Origin: Nevskia sp.
Lineage (GTDB): Bacteria > Pseudomonadota > Gammaproteobacteria > Nevskiales > Nevskiaceae
Reading direction: 5' to 3'
Assembly (NCBI RefSeq): GCF_021732705.1
Contig: NZ_JAKFUM010000022.1
Coordinates: forward strand, 1 to 64,000
Length of the DNA: 64,000 nucleotides
Shown piece by piece: positions 44,431-54,290 of this stretch (the first letter of the stretch is position 1; each line of letters begins with the position of its first letter). The translations under genes were made by a program, and so were the position numbers. Under the pieces are notes generated by a model. That model made no database searches. It worked only from the letters and a program-made list of their open reading frames with translations, and had not been told where the DNA came from.

Positions 44431-45435
44431 TCAGGGCGGCGGTTGCGCGCCGGCCGGTGCGGCGTCATCGGCCGGTGCCGCCGCGGCGTCGCCGGACTCT
44501 GCGTCCGGCGCGGCTTCGGCGTCGTCGGCCACCGCGTCCTTGAACAGGTCGACCGGTTTCAGCGGCTTGCTCAGGCGTTCGACGTCGGTCGGCACGAACT
44601 GGTAGCTCACCGGCACGTCGCGCCGCTCGAGGAAAATCGACTCACCCTTGCTGATGATCGCGTACCGCAGCGTGCTGCCGTCGGCGAGCGTCACGGCCAA
44701 TGTCGGCTTCTGGCTGGCCTTGTCGTTCGGATCCGGTGGCAGCGTGGCGATCGCACGGACCTCGTGCCAGGCCTTGTTCATCTCGGCCAGATTCTCGGCG
44801 GTGGCCTGCGCGCTGGGCGGCGTGGCAATCCAGCCGTCACCGGCGGCATTGCGCTCGACTTTCAGTCCCGGCGCTTCGATGCGCATGATCTTCGCGCTCG
44901 CCGGAATCAGCGCCTTGTTGACCAGATCGGTGAAGTCGCCATCGATCGCGGTCGCCGAAAAGTCGTCGACGAGGCTGATCCGATTGTCGGCGACGCCCGG
45001 ATTCAGCTCGATGTAGCGCGTGCGCTTCAGCGGCTCGATCTCGCCGACGCCGAGCGTCACGTCGTCGAGCTGCACGACGGTCTTCGCCGGATCCAGCCCG
45101 AGATCGGCGCGCTTGGCGCGTGCGGTGTTGATGCTGCCGCGGGTTTCGGTCGTGGCGAGCGCGGTCAGGTTGCCGATCTGGACCAGATCGGCCTGGATCC
45201 GGACCGGTGCCGTGAGGTCCCAGCCGGCCTCGCCGCGTTCGAGCACGATTTCCGGGCTGCCGATGTTCTTGAGCTTGATCCGCTTGATGTCGCCGGCGAC
45301 CAGTTCGGTCAGCGGCGGCTGGCGCTCGATGGCCTTGGCGATCTTCTGCTCTTCCTGCTTCTGGTCGCGCACCACCAGCCAGATCAGCACGCCGACCACG
45401 ACCAGCAGCACCAGGTTCAGGTATTTCTGTTTCAT
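44431..45435 (-). CDS. DUF4340-domain membrane-anchored protein
   Basis: 334 residues. One N-terminal transmembrane helix (YLNLVLLVVVGVLIWLVV) is followed by the DUF4340 pattern (repeated beta units with LVAGDIKRIKLKN, IVLERGEAGWDLTAPVRIQA, and YIELNPGVADNRISLVDDFS). The tail from about residue 303 is rich in Ala, Asp and Pro and likely disordered. DUF4340 proteins occur with Gld-like ABC transporters and are thought to be periplasmic partners. The gene follows the GldG-like gene in the same operon. Molecular function is unknown. Confidence 0.85.
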   Translation of the reverse strand: MKQKYLNLVLLVVVGVLIWLVVRDQKQEEQKIAKAIERQPPLTELVAGDIKRIKLKNIGSPEIVLERGEAGWDLTAPVRIQADLVQIGNLTALATTETRGSINTARAKRADLGLDPAKTVVQLDDVTLGVGEIEPLKRTRYIELNPGVADNRISLVDDFSATAIDGDFTDLVNKALIPASAKIMRIEAPGLKVERNAAGDGWIATPPSAQATAENLAEMNKAWHEVRAIATLPPDPNDKASQKPTLAVTLADGSTLRYAIISKGESIFLERRDVPVSYQFVPTDVERLSKPLKPVDLFKDAVADDAEAAPDAESGDAAAAPADDAAPAGAQPPP

Positions 45436-45510
45436 CGACGGACTCGGCCGAGCGAAAGGGGAGCGCTGCCGGCCCGCCGCGTCACCGCGCCGGGCCGGCC
45501 TGCGACAAGC

Positions 45511-46887
45511 TTACTGGCGGCGGCGGATCAGCCAGCGGCCCACGCCGAATGTCAGCAGCAGCAGCGGAATGATCGCGGTGAAGCCGGCGCCGTACAGCCA
45601 GTACGCCCACGGCGGCAGGAACAGCGAGACGTCCGGTGCGACCGGCACATCGATATTGATCTGGGCATCGCGCGACGACACCCACTGCACGATCGTCGTC
45701 GCCAGCTGCTTGTTGCCGTAGCGGCTGAGCATCAGGTCGGACAGGAAATCGCCGTCACCGAACAGCGCGATGCGCTGGACCCGCTTCGGCTGATCCTCGG
45801 TCGGCGGAATGTCGCGGGTCATCGTCAGGCCGATGGTCAGCGGGCCCGGCAGGTCGCCGGCTTCCGGATTGAACTTGACCTCGCCTTCGAGCTTGTTCTT
45901 TTCCAGCCAGGCATCGTCCTTGGTCTTGACGATCGGCACGTAGGTCCAGCCTTCGGCCTTCGGCACGTTCTGGGTATCGAACTCGATCGACCGGGCCAGC
46001 GGGAACGCGGTCAGGCTCTTGAATTCCTGGGTGACGGCATTCGGCGGGTAGCTGTTGGTGAAGAACACGGCCGGGCTCGGCGAGCCAAGCTGGGCGTAGT
46101 TCGCGAAGATCACCGTGCCTTCCTGCCAGCGAATGCCCAGCGTCTTGTCGAGATCGCCCATCGCGACCGGATAGTCCGGATCCGTGATCCAGAACAGGTT
46201 GCCGCCGTTCTTGACGAAGTCGTTGATCAGCTTCACTTCGCCGTCGGCCAGCGACTGCGTCGGGCTGGCCAGCACCAGCGCGGCGGCGTTCTCCGGAATG
46301 CGCGGCGTGTTCAGCAGGTCCAGCGGCAGCACCTTCAGGCCCTTCTGGGTCAGCGCTTCCCCGAGCTGGCTGATGTCGAACTGGGTCTTGCCGACGGCGA
46401 CATCGGTGCTGCGCTCGCCATGGCCGCGGACGAACAGCACGTAGCGCTCGGTGGAATCGGCGAGACGCTGCAGCACGTTGCTGATCACCGTTTCCGACAT
46501 CTGCACCAGCGATTCGTGGCGGCCCTTGTACTCGACCACCGCCTGACCGGGCTGGGTGACGTTGTACTCGCGTGCCCGGACCGGCTCGGCACCCGGATCG
46601 ACGTATTCCAGCACCACGTTCTTCTTGAAGCGCTGGTAGCGGGCGATCATCGCCGCGATTTCAGTGCGGCCCTCGGTGCCCGGGTAGTCGAAGATCAGGA
46701 ACTTGATCTCTTCGGGCATCTGGGCGAGCTGCGCCTGGCTGCCGGCGGTCAGCGTATTGCGGTTGCCGTAGGTCCAGTCGAGCTCGACCTTGTAGCGCGT
46801 CGACACGAACGCCGCGAGGCCGACGACGACGAAGATCAGAACCGTGTTCAGCGTGCGCTGGAAGCGCCGTGCGGAAGTCTTTTTCAT
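45511..46887 (-). CDS. GldG-like ABC transporter auxiliary protein
   Basis: 458 residues. N-terminal helix (TVLIFVVVGLAAFVSTRY), then a large periplasmic domain with NTLTAGSQAQLAQMPEEIKF, RYVLFVRGHGERS, LPLDLLNTPRIPENAAALVL, then FVKNGGNLFWITDPDYP. A C-terminal helix is WLYGAGFTAIIPLLLLTFGV with an Arg-rich end. This is the architecture of GldG/ABC-type uncharacterised auxiliary proteins. In Bacteroidetes such genes help gliding motility; in proteobacteria the role is open. Follows the permease gene by 18 bp. Confidence 0.87.
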   Translation of the reverse strand: MKKTSARRFQRTLNTVLIFVVVGLAAFVSTRYKVELDWTYGNRNTLTAGSQAQLAQMPEEIKFLIFDYPGTEGRTEIAAMIARYQRFKKNVVLEYVDPGAEPVRAREYNVTQPGQAVVEYKGRHESLVQMSETVISNVLQRLADSTERYVLFVRGHGERSTDVAVGKTQFDISQLGEALTQKGLKVLPLDLLNTPRIPENAAALVLASPTQSLADGEVKLINDFVKNGGNLFWITDPDYPVAMGDLDKTLGIRWQEGTVIFANYAQLGSPSPAVFFTNSYPPNAVTQEFKSLTAFPLARSIEFDTQNVPKAEGWTYVPIVKTKDDAWLEKNKLEGEVKFNPEAGDLPGPLTIGLTMTRDIPPTEDQPKRVQRIALFGDGDFLSDLMLSRYGNKQLATTIVQWVSSRDAQINIDVPVAPDVSLFLPPWAYWLYGAGFTAIIPLLLLTFGVGRWLIRRRQ

Positions 46888-46905
46888 GGGAAGAAGTGTC
46901 CGGGA

Positions 46906-47649
46906 TCAGCTGCGTTCGCTGTCGAGCCGCAGCACGGCCAGCCACAGGAACAGCCCGGTGAAGAGCAGATAGAACACGACGTCGCCGGAATTGAAGATGC
47001 CGCGACGCATGCTTTCGAAGTGGCTGACGAGCGCCAGATAGCCGAGCACGTCGCCGACCCAGCCGTGCTGCGTGCCGAGGATCTGCATCATCCAGAACAG
47101 CAGCAGCAGGCCGAAGCTGCCGACCGCGGCGATCGTCGGTTCCTTGGTCAGCGTCGAGACGAACAGGCCGGCCGCGCCGAGCGACATCATCAGCAGGGTC
47201 AGCCCGAGCAGGCCGGCACCGATGCGGCCGAGGTCCAGATTCGAGCCGACCAGCAGCACCAGCGGCATCGAGGCCAGCAGCGCGATCGTCGCGAGGATGA
47301 ACACCGACAGGCCCAGAAACTTGCCGAGCACGACCTGGATCAGCGACACCGGCGACGACAGCAGCAGGGTCAGGCTGCCGGATTTCCGCTCTTCGGCGAA
47401 CAGGCGCATGGTCAGGATCGGCATGATCAGCAGCAGCACGATCGTCGCGAACGAATACAGGCCGCCGCCGATGTAGTCGGCCAGACCGGTGTACTTGTCC
47501 TGACCGCGCGGGTTCTGCGCGTATTCGAGGATCAGCAGCAGGAACACGACGCCGAGGATGGCCTGCATCACGGCCAGCACGGCCCAGGCCAGCGGGGAAA
47601 CGAAGATGCGCCGCGCTTCGGTGCGGGCGATGGTCAGCGTGGTCAACAT
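46906..47649 (-). CDS. ABC transporter permease (ABC-2/GldF type)
   Basis: 247 residues from ATG 47649 (MLTTLTIARTEARRIFVSPL). Six hydrophobic segments, e.g. LAWAVLAVMQAILGVVFLLL and YSFATIVLLLIMPILTMRLF, and the ABC-2 signature FAEERKSGSLTLLLSSPVSL. The ATG shares one base with the ATPase gene stop (TGATG), so the two are coupled. It is the channel of the Gld-like transporter. Confidence 0.9.
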   Translation of the reverse strand: MLTTLTIARTEARRIFVSPLAWAVLAVMQAILGVVFLLLILEYAQNPRGQDKYTGLADYIGGGLYSFATIVLLLIMPILTMRLFAEERKSGSLTLLLSSPVSLIQVVLGKFLGLSVFILATIALLASMPLVLLVGSNLDLGRIGAGLLGLTLLMMSLGAAGLFVSTLTKEPTIAAVGSFGLLLLFWMMQILGTQHGWVGDVLGYLALVSHFESMRRGIFNSGDVVFYLLFTGLFLWLAVLRLDSERS

Positions 47650-48614
47650 CAGGCGGCTTCCTGCGTCGGGGCGGCGGCTTCGGTATGCAGCACTTCGCCC
47701 AGCGTCAGCTCGACGAAGATCTCTTCCAGCGTGCGGACCTGCGCATGCAGCTCGATCAGGCCCCAGCCGCCGGCATCCGCCGCAGCGGCAATCGCCGCGC
47801 GCGGGTCTGCGGTGCCGACGACATGCACGCGGAAGTGCTGGCGCGGCGCCGGCTCGACCTTCGCGACGCCCGGCAGGGCGGCGAGGGCGGCGGCCTTCGG
47901 CGGATTCGTGAAGCCGACCAGCACGGTCTTGAAGCCTTCGGTGCCGGCGGCGGCTAGCGGCTCGGAATACACCACGCGACCGCGGTGGATGATCATCACG
48001 CGGGCACACACGGCCTGGATTTCCGGCAGGATGTGGGACGACAGGATGACCGAGTGCTGCTCGCCCAACTCCTTGATCAACTTGCGGATTTCGAGGATCT
48101 GGATGGGATCGAGGCCGACCGTCGGTTCGTCGAGGATGACCACGGCCGGGCGATGGATGATCGCCTGCGCGATGCCGACGCGCTGCTGGTAGCCCTTCGA
48201 CAGGTTGCCGATCAGCCGCTTCGCCATCTCGTTCAGGCCGCACGAGGCCTTGGCGCTGGCCAGCGCGTCCTTCAGATCGGACTTGCGCACGCCGTGCAGG
48301 CCGGCGGCGTAGCGCAGGTACTCGTCGACGGTCAGTTCCGGGTAGACCGGCGGCTGTTCCGGCAGATAGCCGAGGCTCTTCTTGGCGCCGCGCGGATCGT
48401 CCGCCAGCGACACGCCATTGATCGTGACGTGGCCCTCGGTCGGTGCCAGCACGCCGGCCAGCATCTTCATCGTCGTCGACTTGCCAGCGCCGTTCGGGCC
48501 GAGCAGGCCGAGAATTTCGCCTTTGCGCAGCGTCAGGTTGACGTTGTTCGCCGCGACATTGTTGCCGTAGCGACGCGTCAGCCCCTGCGCCTCCATCAGG
48601 ATGGGATTGTCCAT
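47649..48614 (-). CDS. ABC transporter ATP-binding protein (GldA type)
   Basis: 321 residues from ATG 48614 (MDNPILMEAQGLTRRYGNNV). Walker A LLGPNGAGKSTTMKMLAGVL, Q-loop GYLPEQPPVYPELTVDEYLR, signature LSKGYQQRVGIAQAI, Walker B VVILDEPTVGLDP and switch SSHIL. The C-terminal 80 residues resemble the regulatory tail of GldA/CcmA-type ATPases. First gene of the operon ATPase-permease-GldG-like-DUF4340. Confidence 0.92.
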   Translation of the reverse strand: MDNPILMEAQGLTRRYGNNVAANNVNLTLRKGEILGLLGPNGAGKSTTMKMLAGVLAPTEGHVTINGVSLADDPRGAKKSLGYLPEQPPVYPELTVDEYLRYAAGLHGVRKSDLKDALASAKASCGLNEMAKRLIGNLSKGYQQRVGIAQAIIHRPAVVILDEPTVGLDPIQILEIRKLIKELGEQHSVILSSHILPEIQAVCARVMIIHRGRVVYSEPLAAAGTEGFKTVLVGFTNPPKAAALAALPGVAKVEPAPRQHFRVHVVGTADPRAAIAAAADAGGWGLIELHAQVRTLEEIFVELTLGEVLHTEAAAPTQEAA

Positions 48615-48951
48615 TGAATTTTGAGGTCTGCCGAATGGAAAGCCGCGCGAAACCGCTCCAAAACCCACGGAGAACGATGTCGGTGCGGGATGCAGCGCCG
48701 GATTCTATGCGCCGCGCTAGTCAGATCAATAGCATGGACGGTGACCGGCGTTCCGGCATGAATCCGGATCAAGACCGCTTATCGCCCTGCAAAACCCTGC
48801 AACAGCACGCTAGTTCCGTGCAACGGCCGTCATTCTGCGCAATTCCAGCTTTCGAAACCGTGACGCGCCGGGCCTCCGGACGACCGGTCCAGGGTGCGGG
48901 TCCCCGCGATGTTTGCCGGAATGCGCCCGAATTCGCGGATTCCCGCCCGGA
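48615..48951. other. 337-bp intergenic region upstream of the ABC operon
   Basis: No coding potential recognised. It lies upstream of the minus-strand ABC operon and after the minus-strand acyltransferase gene, so it should contain the operon promoter. Short repeats (CTGCAA twice at about 48788-48804 and a GCAC/GTGC pair after it) are present. No promoter could be assigned confidently. Confidence 0.5.
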
Positions 48952-49833
48952 TCACCGGCTGCGATAAAAGTCCGGTTCGCCGGGTGGGCGGCGGCGGAAG
49001 CGCCGGTAGCTCCACCAGTACTGCTCCGGCAGCGCCCGGACACAGGCTTCGACGCCTTCGTTCAGGGCGGCCGGGCCGTGCGCGGCGTCGGCGATCGCGG
49101 CCGATGCCGGCCACAGCCGGAAGCGGAAGCCGGCGGCGCGCGGCAGGCGCTCGGCGACGATGAACAGTACCGGCGCACCGGTGCGCGCCGCGAGCTTGGT
49201 CACCAGATCCATCGTGTTGGCCGGCATGCCGAACAGCGGCGCGAAAACCGTACCGGAGGATTCCGGTGGATCGTGATCCGGCAGGATGCCGACCATCTCG
49301 CCGCGCTTGAGGGCCGACAGCAGCGCCTTGACCCCGGCGCCGGTCGTCGGCACCGGCGTCACCGTCGGCCAGCGGGCGCGGCCGTCGCGGATCACGGCAT
49401 CGGCGGCGCCCTTCTGCGGCTTGTACAGCACCGTCAGTGGCGCGACCTGCGCGCAGAAGAAGCTGGCCAGCTCCCAGGCGCCCTGATGCGGTGTCAGCAG
49501 GATCACGCCGCGACCCTGCGCGTGGGCGTCGCGAATCGTCTGAAGCGCACTTGTGTCGTCGAGCCAGCGGCGCAGGCGACGGTCCGGGCCGTACCAGATC
49601 GCCGGCGCTTCGAAGATCGCCTGACCGCTGGCCATCAGGCTGGCGCGGGCGATGCGGTGGCGCGCCTCCGGTGCGGCATCCGGCAGGCAGCGTTCGAGGT
49701 GCAGCACGGTGATCGCCCGGAACCGGTTCGGCAGCCGCCACAGCAGCCGCCCGAGGCCCGCGCCCAGCGCATGCAGCAGGCCCAGCGGCAGCTGGCCGAG
49801 CACGGTGAACACGACGCGAAGTACAGTCTGCAT
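48952..49833 (-). CDS. LpxL/HtrB-type lipid A acyltransferase
   Basis: 293 residues. N-terminal hydrophobic stretch (VLRVVFTVLGQLPLGLLHAL) as in membrane-bound LpxL. The HX4(D/E) catalytic motif is HQGAWE in LLTPHQGAWELASFFCAQVA, with VLYKPQKG, GVKALLSALKRGEMVGILPD and the FYRSR end typical of the family. It transfers a secondary acyl chain to lipid A or a related lipid. The exact acceptor is not determined. Divergent from dtd. Confidence 0.88.
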   Translation of the reverse strand: MQTVLRVVFTVLGQLPLGLLHALGAGLGRLLWRLPNRFRAITVLHLERCLPDAAPEARHRIARASLMASGQAIFEAPAIWYGPDRRLRRWLDDTSALQTIRDAHAQGRGVILLTPHQGAWELASFFCAQVAPLTVLYKPQKGAADAVIRDGRARWPTVTPVPTTGAGVKALLSALKRGEMVGILPDHDPPESSGTVFAPLFGMPANTMDLVTKLAARTGAPVLFIVAERLPRAAGFRFRLWPASAAIADAAHGPAALNEGVEACVRALPEQYWWSYRRFRRRPPGEPDFYRSR

Positions 49834-49880
49834 CCCGCCATTATCGCCCGACCGGGCCCCGCGCCTTCGATGCCCCTTCG

Positions 49881-50327
49881 ATGATCGGACTCCTGCAACG
49901 CGTCCGGCGCGCCAGCGTCGAGATCGATGGCCGCACGATGGCCCGGATCGACCGCGGCCTGCTGGTGCTGATCGGCATCCAGCGCGGGGACACGCCCGCC
50001 CGCGCCTCGCGCCTGCTCGAACGGCTGCTCGGCTACCGCGTGTTCGAGGACGACACCGGCCGCATGAACAAGAGCCTGCGCGATCTCGGCCCGGAACGCG
50101 GCGGCCTGCTGCTGGTCTCGCAGTTCACCCTGTCGGCCGATACCGACAGCGGCACGCGCGCCAGCTTCACGCCGGCCGCGCCACCCGACGAGGCGCGCGC
50201 GCTGTACGCCGGCCTGGTCGCCGAGGCGCAAGCCATCTGGCCCGGTGCGGCCAGCGGCGTGTTCGGGGCGGACATGCAGGTCAGCCTCGTCAACGACGGG
50301 CCGGTCACGTTCTGGCTGGAGGCCTGA
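49881..50327 (+). CDS. dtd: D-aminoacyl-tRNA deacylase
   Basis: 148 residues, full length. MIGLLQRVRRASVEIDG, GRMNKSLRD, LLLVSQFTLSADTDSG and VSLVNDGPVTF (the Gly-Pro motif of Dtd) are present. The enzyme cleaves D-amino acids, and Gly, from wrongly charged tRNA. It starts a plus-strand run dtd-small gene-ttcA-GumN-like-tamA-tamB. Confidence 0.95.
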   Translation: MIGLLQRVRRASVEIDGRTMARIDRGLLVLIGIQRGDTPARASRLLERLLGYRVFEDDTGRMNKSLRDLGPERGGLLLVSQFTLSADTDSGTRASFTPAAPPDEARALYAGLVAEAQAIWPGAASGVFGADMQVSLVNDGPVTFWLEA

Positions 50328-50331
50328 GCCG

Positions 50332-50574
50332 ATGGCGACCGACGGCAAGGCCATCGTTGATGCCATGGACGACGACCCCAACGATGACCCATATCAGGCC
50401 CCGCGCCGCTGGGTCCGCGGCGACGAGGTTGCGAGCCTGGTCAAGCACATGGGCCGGGTGATTCCGGACAGCGAGTGGCGCGCGGCAGTCGATGGCCGCG
50501 GCGTGTCGGCCGCGCCGGGCCCGGCCGCCGCTGCGCCGCCCGATCCGTCCGCCGACACGACCGCCGGCGCCTGA
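50332..50574 (+). CDS. Small protein of unknown function
   Basis: 80 residues from ATG 50332, 4 bp after the dtd stop, so probably translated with it. The N-terminal half is acidic (DAMDDDPNDDPYQAPRRWVR), the middle has VASLVKHMGRVIPDSEWRAA, and the last 25 residues are Ala/Pro-rich. No known domain, signal peptide or membrane segment. Not recognised. The close spacing to dtd and normal codon use are the evidence that it is a gene. Confidence 0.6.
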   Translation: MATDGKAIVDAMDDDPNDDPYQAPRRWVRGDEVASLVKHMGRVIPDSEWRAAVDGRGVSAAPGPAAAAPPDPSADTTAGA

Positions 50575-50646
50575 GCCACGGCCCGCTTTCGACAGCGCCA
50601 CGAGCCGTGCCGCATCATTCGCCGTCGCCAAACCGTTGAATCGCGC

Positions 50647-51588
50647 ATGTCCGTTGCCCTGTCCGACCTGATCGCCCCCGCTGCCGCCGCTGCCCGCACA
50701 CCCGTGCCGCCGGCGCAGCCTGCCGATGCCGAACGCGTCCGGCTGGAGCACAACAAGCGGGTCAAGCGCCTGCGCCGCCAGGTGGGCCAGGCGATCATGG
50801 ATTACGGGATGATCCGCAACGGCGACCGGGTGATGGTCTGCCTGTCCGGCGGCAAGGACAGCTACACCCTGCTCGACATCCTGCTGATGCTGCGCGAGGC
50901 GGCCCCGGTGGATTTCGAGATCACCGCGGTCAATCTCGACCAGAAGCAGCCGGGCTTTCCGGAGCACGTCTTGCCGGAATACCTGAAGGCGCGCGGCGTG
51001 CCGTTCCACATCATCGAGCAGGACACCTACTCGGTGGTCAAGCGCGTGGTGCCGGAAGGCAAGACCCTGTGCGGCCTCTGCTCGCGGCTGCGGCGCGGCG
51101 CGCTGTATTCGTATGCCGAGGCTCATGGCTACAACAAGATCGCGCTGGGCCATCATCGCGACGACATCGTCGCCACGTTCTTCCTGAACCTGTTCTTCAA
51201 CGCCAAGCTCGCGGCGATGCCGCCGAAGCTCAAGAGCGACAACGGCAAGCACATCGTGATCCGGCCGCTGGCCTATGTCCGCGAGGCCGACATCGTCGAG
51301 TACGCGGCCCACGAGCAGTTCCCGATCATCCCCTGCACCTTGTGCGGCTCGCAGGATCAGCTGCAGCGCGTGCAGGTGCGCAAGCTGATGAACGAGTGGG
51401 AAACGAAGTACCCCGGCCGCATCGAACACGTGTTCTCGGCGCTGAAGCACGTCAAGCCGTCGCAGCTGGCCGATGGCGAGCTGTTCGACTTCGCCGGACT
51501 CGACGGCGGCGGCGAGCGGCGCGACTGGCTGATGCCCGGTGCCGACGCGGCGTCCCGGCAGACGGCCGGAGACGCCGATGCCGAATAG
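50647..51588 (+). CDS. ttcA: tRNA 2-thiocytidine(32) synthetase TtcA
   Basis: 313 residues. The PP-loop ATP site [16 protein letters not shown], the first CxxC in [18 protein letters not shown] and the second in [10 protein letters not shown] are all present, with [17 protein letters not shown]. TtcA uses an Fe-S cluster and ATP to thiolate cytidine 32 of some tRNAs. The N-terminus is about 35 residues longer than the conserved core (Pro/Ala-rich). The 3' end overlaps the next gene by 11 bp. Confidence 0.96.
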   Translation: MSVALSDLIAPAAAAARTPVPPAQPADAERVRLEHNKRVKRLRRQVGQAIMDYGMIRNGDRVMVCLSGGKDSYTLLDILLMLREAAPVDFEITAVNLDQKQPGFPEHVLPEYLKARGVPFHIIEQDTYSVVKRVVPEGKTLCGLCSRLRRGALYSYAEAHGYNKIALGHHRDDIVATFFLNLFFNAKLAAMPPKLKSDNGKHIVIRPLAYVREADIVEYAAHEQFPIIPCTLCGSQDQLQRVQVRKLMNEWETKYPGRIEHVFSALKHVKPSQLADGELFDFAGLDGGGERRDWLMPGADAASRQTAGDADAE

Positions 51589-52525
51589 CCTCGCGCGCCG
51601 CTGGCTGGCCGCTGCCGCGCTGCTGCTGACGACCGCTGCCAGTGCGGCGGCGCCGGCGGAAGCGCCGTTCCTGTGGCAGGTGCAGGGACCGAAGACCACG
51701 CATTACCTGCTGGGCTCGGTGCATCTGCTGCCGAAGGCGGTCGGACGGCTGCCCACGGGCATCCAGCAGGCCTTCAACGGCGCCGACGGACTGGTGTTCG
51801 AGTCCGACATCGACGCCCTCAGCGCGCCGGAGAACACCCGGCTGATGCTCGATGCCGCCAAGGCCCCGCGCGGGCTGAAGGCCGAGATTGCGCCGGGCAT
51901 CTACGCGCTGGTGCAGGCCCGGGTGCGCCAGCTCGGCGTGCCGCCGGCGCTGTGCGAAGGCAGCCGGCCGTGGTTCTGCGCGCTGTCGCTGGAGCTGTAC
52001 GCGTACCAGCGCGCCGGCTTCCGCGGCGAGTTCGGGCTGGACCGGCAGCTGCACGTGGCGGCCGAGCGCAGCAACAAGCCGCAGACCTGGTTCGAGCCGC
52101 CGGCCGTCCATCTGCGGCTGTTCACCAACATGCCGGTGGCGCTGTCGAAGCAGTTTCTCGAAGCCTCGGTGGCGGCGCCGACGTCGAAGGTCGACGAGCC
52201 GGCCGAGATGTTCCGCGCCTGGCGCGACAACGACACCGCGCGCATCGAAGGCCTGGTCGCCGAGATGAAGCGCGACTACCCGGCGATCTACGAACACCTG
52301 CTGGCCGGCCGCAACCGCGCCTGGCTGCCGATGCTGAAGACCATCCTCGACGGCCCGAAGCGGCAGCTGATCGTCGTCGGTGCCGCGCACTGGGTCGGCC
52401 CCGACGGCCTGCTGGCCAGCCTGAGCGCCGCCGGCTATCGCGTCACACCGTTCCTGATCGGCGATCCGGACGCGCTGGCGTCAAGTTCTGCAAAGCGTCA
52501 CGAGCTGACCGCCGGAACTCGCTAG
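51578..52525 (+). CDS. TraB/GumN-family exported protein
   Basis: 315 residues from ATG 51578, which overlaps the ttcA stop. A signal peptide is present ([20 protein letters not shown]). The family motif [18 protein letters not shown], acidic FESDIDALS, and a C-terminal [20 protein letters not shown] place it in the GumN/Tiki-like superfamily. Conserved His and Glu residues suggest a metal-dependent hydrolase, but the function in bacteria is unknown. It is predicted to be periplasmic. Confidence 0.85.
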   Translation: MPNSLARRWLAAAALLLTTAASAAAPAEAPFLWQVQGPKTTHYLLGSVHLLPKAVGRLPTGIQQAFNGADGLVFESDIDALSAPENTRLMLDAAKAPRGLKAEIAPGIYALVQARVRQLGVPPALCEGSRPWFCALSLELYAYQRAGFRGEFGLDRQLHVAAERSNKPQTWFEPPAVHLRLFTNMPVALSKQFLEASVAAPTSKVDEPAEMFRAWRDNDTARIEGLVAEMKRDYPAIYEHLLAGRNRAWLPMLKTILDGPKRQLIVVGAAHWVGPDGLLASLSAAGYRVTPFLIGDPDALASSSAKRHELTAGTR

Positions 52526-52535
52526 ACTCCGGTTG

Positions 52536-54290
52536 ATGCGGTTCCCGGTCTTTTCCCTGCTGCTGATCGTCGCGCTTGCCCAGCCCGCCTGGGCCGGCAT
52601 CGACGTTCGCGTTCGGGGCCTCGGCTCTGACGAGCGCGACAACGCCTACGCCCGGCTGTCGATCCTCGAATACGCCAAGCGCACCGATGCCGACAAGGGC
52701 AGCTATGAAGTGTCCGATGTCGAGCGCCTGTTCAAGCAGGGCGAGGCCGAGATCAAGGGGGCCCTGCAGCCGTTCGGCTGGTACAACATCACCGTCACCA
52801 GCGAGCTGAAGGGATCGGCCCCGAACTGGATCGCCGACTACTTCGTCGATGCCGGGCCGCTGACCGCGATCACCCGGATCGACCTGCAGATCCTCGGCGA
52901 CGGCGCCGACGAGCCTGCGCTGCAGAAGCTCAAGGAGCGGCCGCGGCCGCTGAAGCTCGGCGAGCGCATCAAGCACGAGGAATACGAGACGCTGAAGAGC
53001 GCGCTGTCGCAGACGGCGTATTCCGCCGGCCTGCTCGATGCCCAGCTGACCCGGCACGAGCTGCGCATCGACGTGCCAAGCAACACCGCCGAAGTGCTGC
53101 TGACGCTCGACACCGGCCGCCGCTACCGCTTCGGCGACATCGCGATCGACCAGCAGGACAGCCGTCTGCGCGAGTCCTTCCTGCGCCGCTATCTCACCTT
53201 CGAACCGGGCGAGACCTACGACCCGGCCAAGGTCCTCAGCACCCAGTTCGCGTTCAGCGATCTCGACTACTTCGACAGCGTCGACGTCGAATCGCGCAAG
53301 GATCAGGCGGACGCCGACCTGCGCATTCCGATGATCGTGCACACCACCGAGAAGGCCCCGCGCAGCTACAAGTTCGGCGTCGGCTACGGCACCGACACCG
53401 GGCCGCGCGCGAGCTTCGGTTCCGAGTTCCGCCGCCTGAACGATCTCGGCCACAAGCTGCGGCTCGATCTGCGGGTGTCGCCGGTGATCTCGACCGCGAT
53501 CGCCGAATACCGGATTCCGTACGGCCGCAACCCGAGCGATTCGTTCAGCTTCACCACGCAGGCGCTGACCCAGAACTTCAGCGACGTGAAGGAAACGCTG
53601 TATCGCTTCGGCGCCAGCTACAACCGCCGCGGCCGGCTCTGGCAGCAGCGCGCCTACATCGACTTCACGTTCGACAACTACACGATCCGGCAAAGCGCGC
53701 CGCAGCAGTCGAAGCTGCTGGTGCCGGGCCTGTCGCTGACCCGCAGCATCGGCGATGACCCGATCTTCCCGAAGCGCGGCCTGTATGCGTTCTTCGATGT
53801 CCACGGCGGCTCCACCGCGCTGCTGTCGGACACCAACTTCGTGCAGGGCCTGATCAAGCTGCGCGGCACGCTGTACGTCGGCAATCGCGTGTACCTGCTG
53901 GCGCGCGTCGATCAAGGCGCGACCGCGGTCGGCAGCTTCAACAACCTGCCGCCGTCGCAGCGCTTCTTCGCCGGCGGCGACGACAGCGTGCGCGGCTACT
54001 CGTACCAGTCGCTCGGGCCGCGCGATGTCAACGGCCGCGTCACCGGCGGCAAGTACCTGACCACGGCCAGCGGCGAAGCCAACTGGTACTTCTACAAGAC
54101 TTACGGGCTCGCCGCGTTCGTCGATACCGGCGGCGCCGGCGACAACCCGGTCGTCGATTTCAGCCTCGGTGCCGGGCTGGGCTTCCGCTATCGGGCGCCG
54201 TTCGGCGCGTTCGCGTTCGATCTGGCGCATCCGTTCGACGCCGGACAGTCGCCGGTGCGCTTCCACCTCGGCGTGAGGGTCGGGCTGTGA
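52536..54290 (+). CDS. tamA: Translocation and assembly module outer-membrane protein TamA
   Basis: 584 residues from ATG 52536. Signal peptide (MRFPVFSLLLIVALAQPAWA), three POTRA domains (e.g. FADGPLTAITRIDL-like FVDAGPLTAITRIDLQILGD; DTGRRYRFGDIAIDQ), then a BamA-type 16-strand barrel with FSDLDYFDSVDVES, YRIPYGRNPSDSFSF, RFFAGGDDSVRGYSYQSLG and the terminal LGAGLGFRYRAPFGAFAFDL. TamA works with TamB in outer-membrane assembly or phospholipid transport. Its stop overlaps the tamB start. Confidence 0.94.
   Translation: MRFPVFSLLLIVALAQPAWAGIDVRVRGLGSDERDNAYARLSILEYAKRTDADKGSYEVSDVERLFKQGEAEIKGALQPFGWYNITVTSELKGSAPNWIADYFVDAGPLTAITRIDLQILGDGADEPALQKLKERPRPLKLGERIKHEEYETLKSALSQTAYSAGLLDAQLTRHELRIDVPSNTAEVLLTLDTGRRYRFGDIAIDQQDSRLRESFLRRYLTFEPGETYDPAKVLSTQFAFSDLDYFDSVDVESRKDQADADLRIPMIVHTTEKAPRSYKFGVGYGTDTGPRASFGSEFRRLNDLGHKLRLDLRVSPVISTAIAEYRIPYGRNPSDSFSFTTQALTQNFSDVKETLYRFGASYNRRGRLWQQRAYIDFTFDNYTIRQSAPQQSKLLVPGLSLTRSIGDDPIFPKRGLYAFFDVHGGSTALLSDTNFVQGLIKLRGTLYVGNRVYLLARVDQGATAVGSFNNLPPSQRFFAGGDDSVRGYSYQSLGPRDVNGRVTGGKYLTTASGEANWYFYKTYGLAAFVDTGGAGDNPVVDFSLGAGLGFRYRAPFGAFAFDLAHPFDAGQSPVRFHLGVRVGL

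Noticed and set aside
44443-48192. A 1249-codon plus-strand open frame over the ABC operon
   Set aside because: It runs antisense to four recognised genes, and its translation has no recognisable domain.
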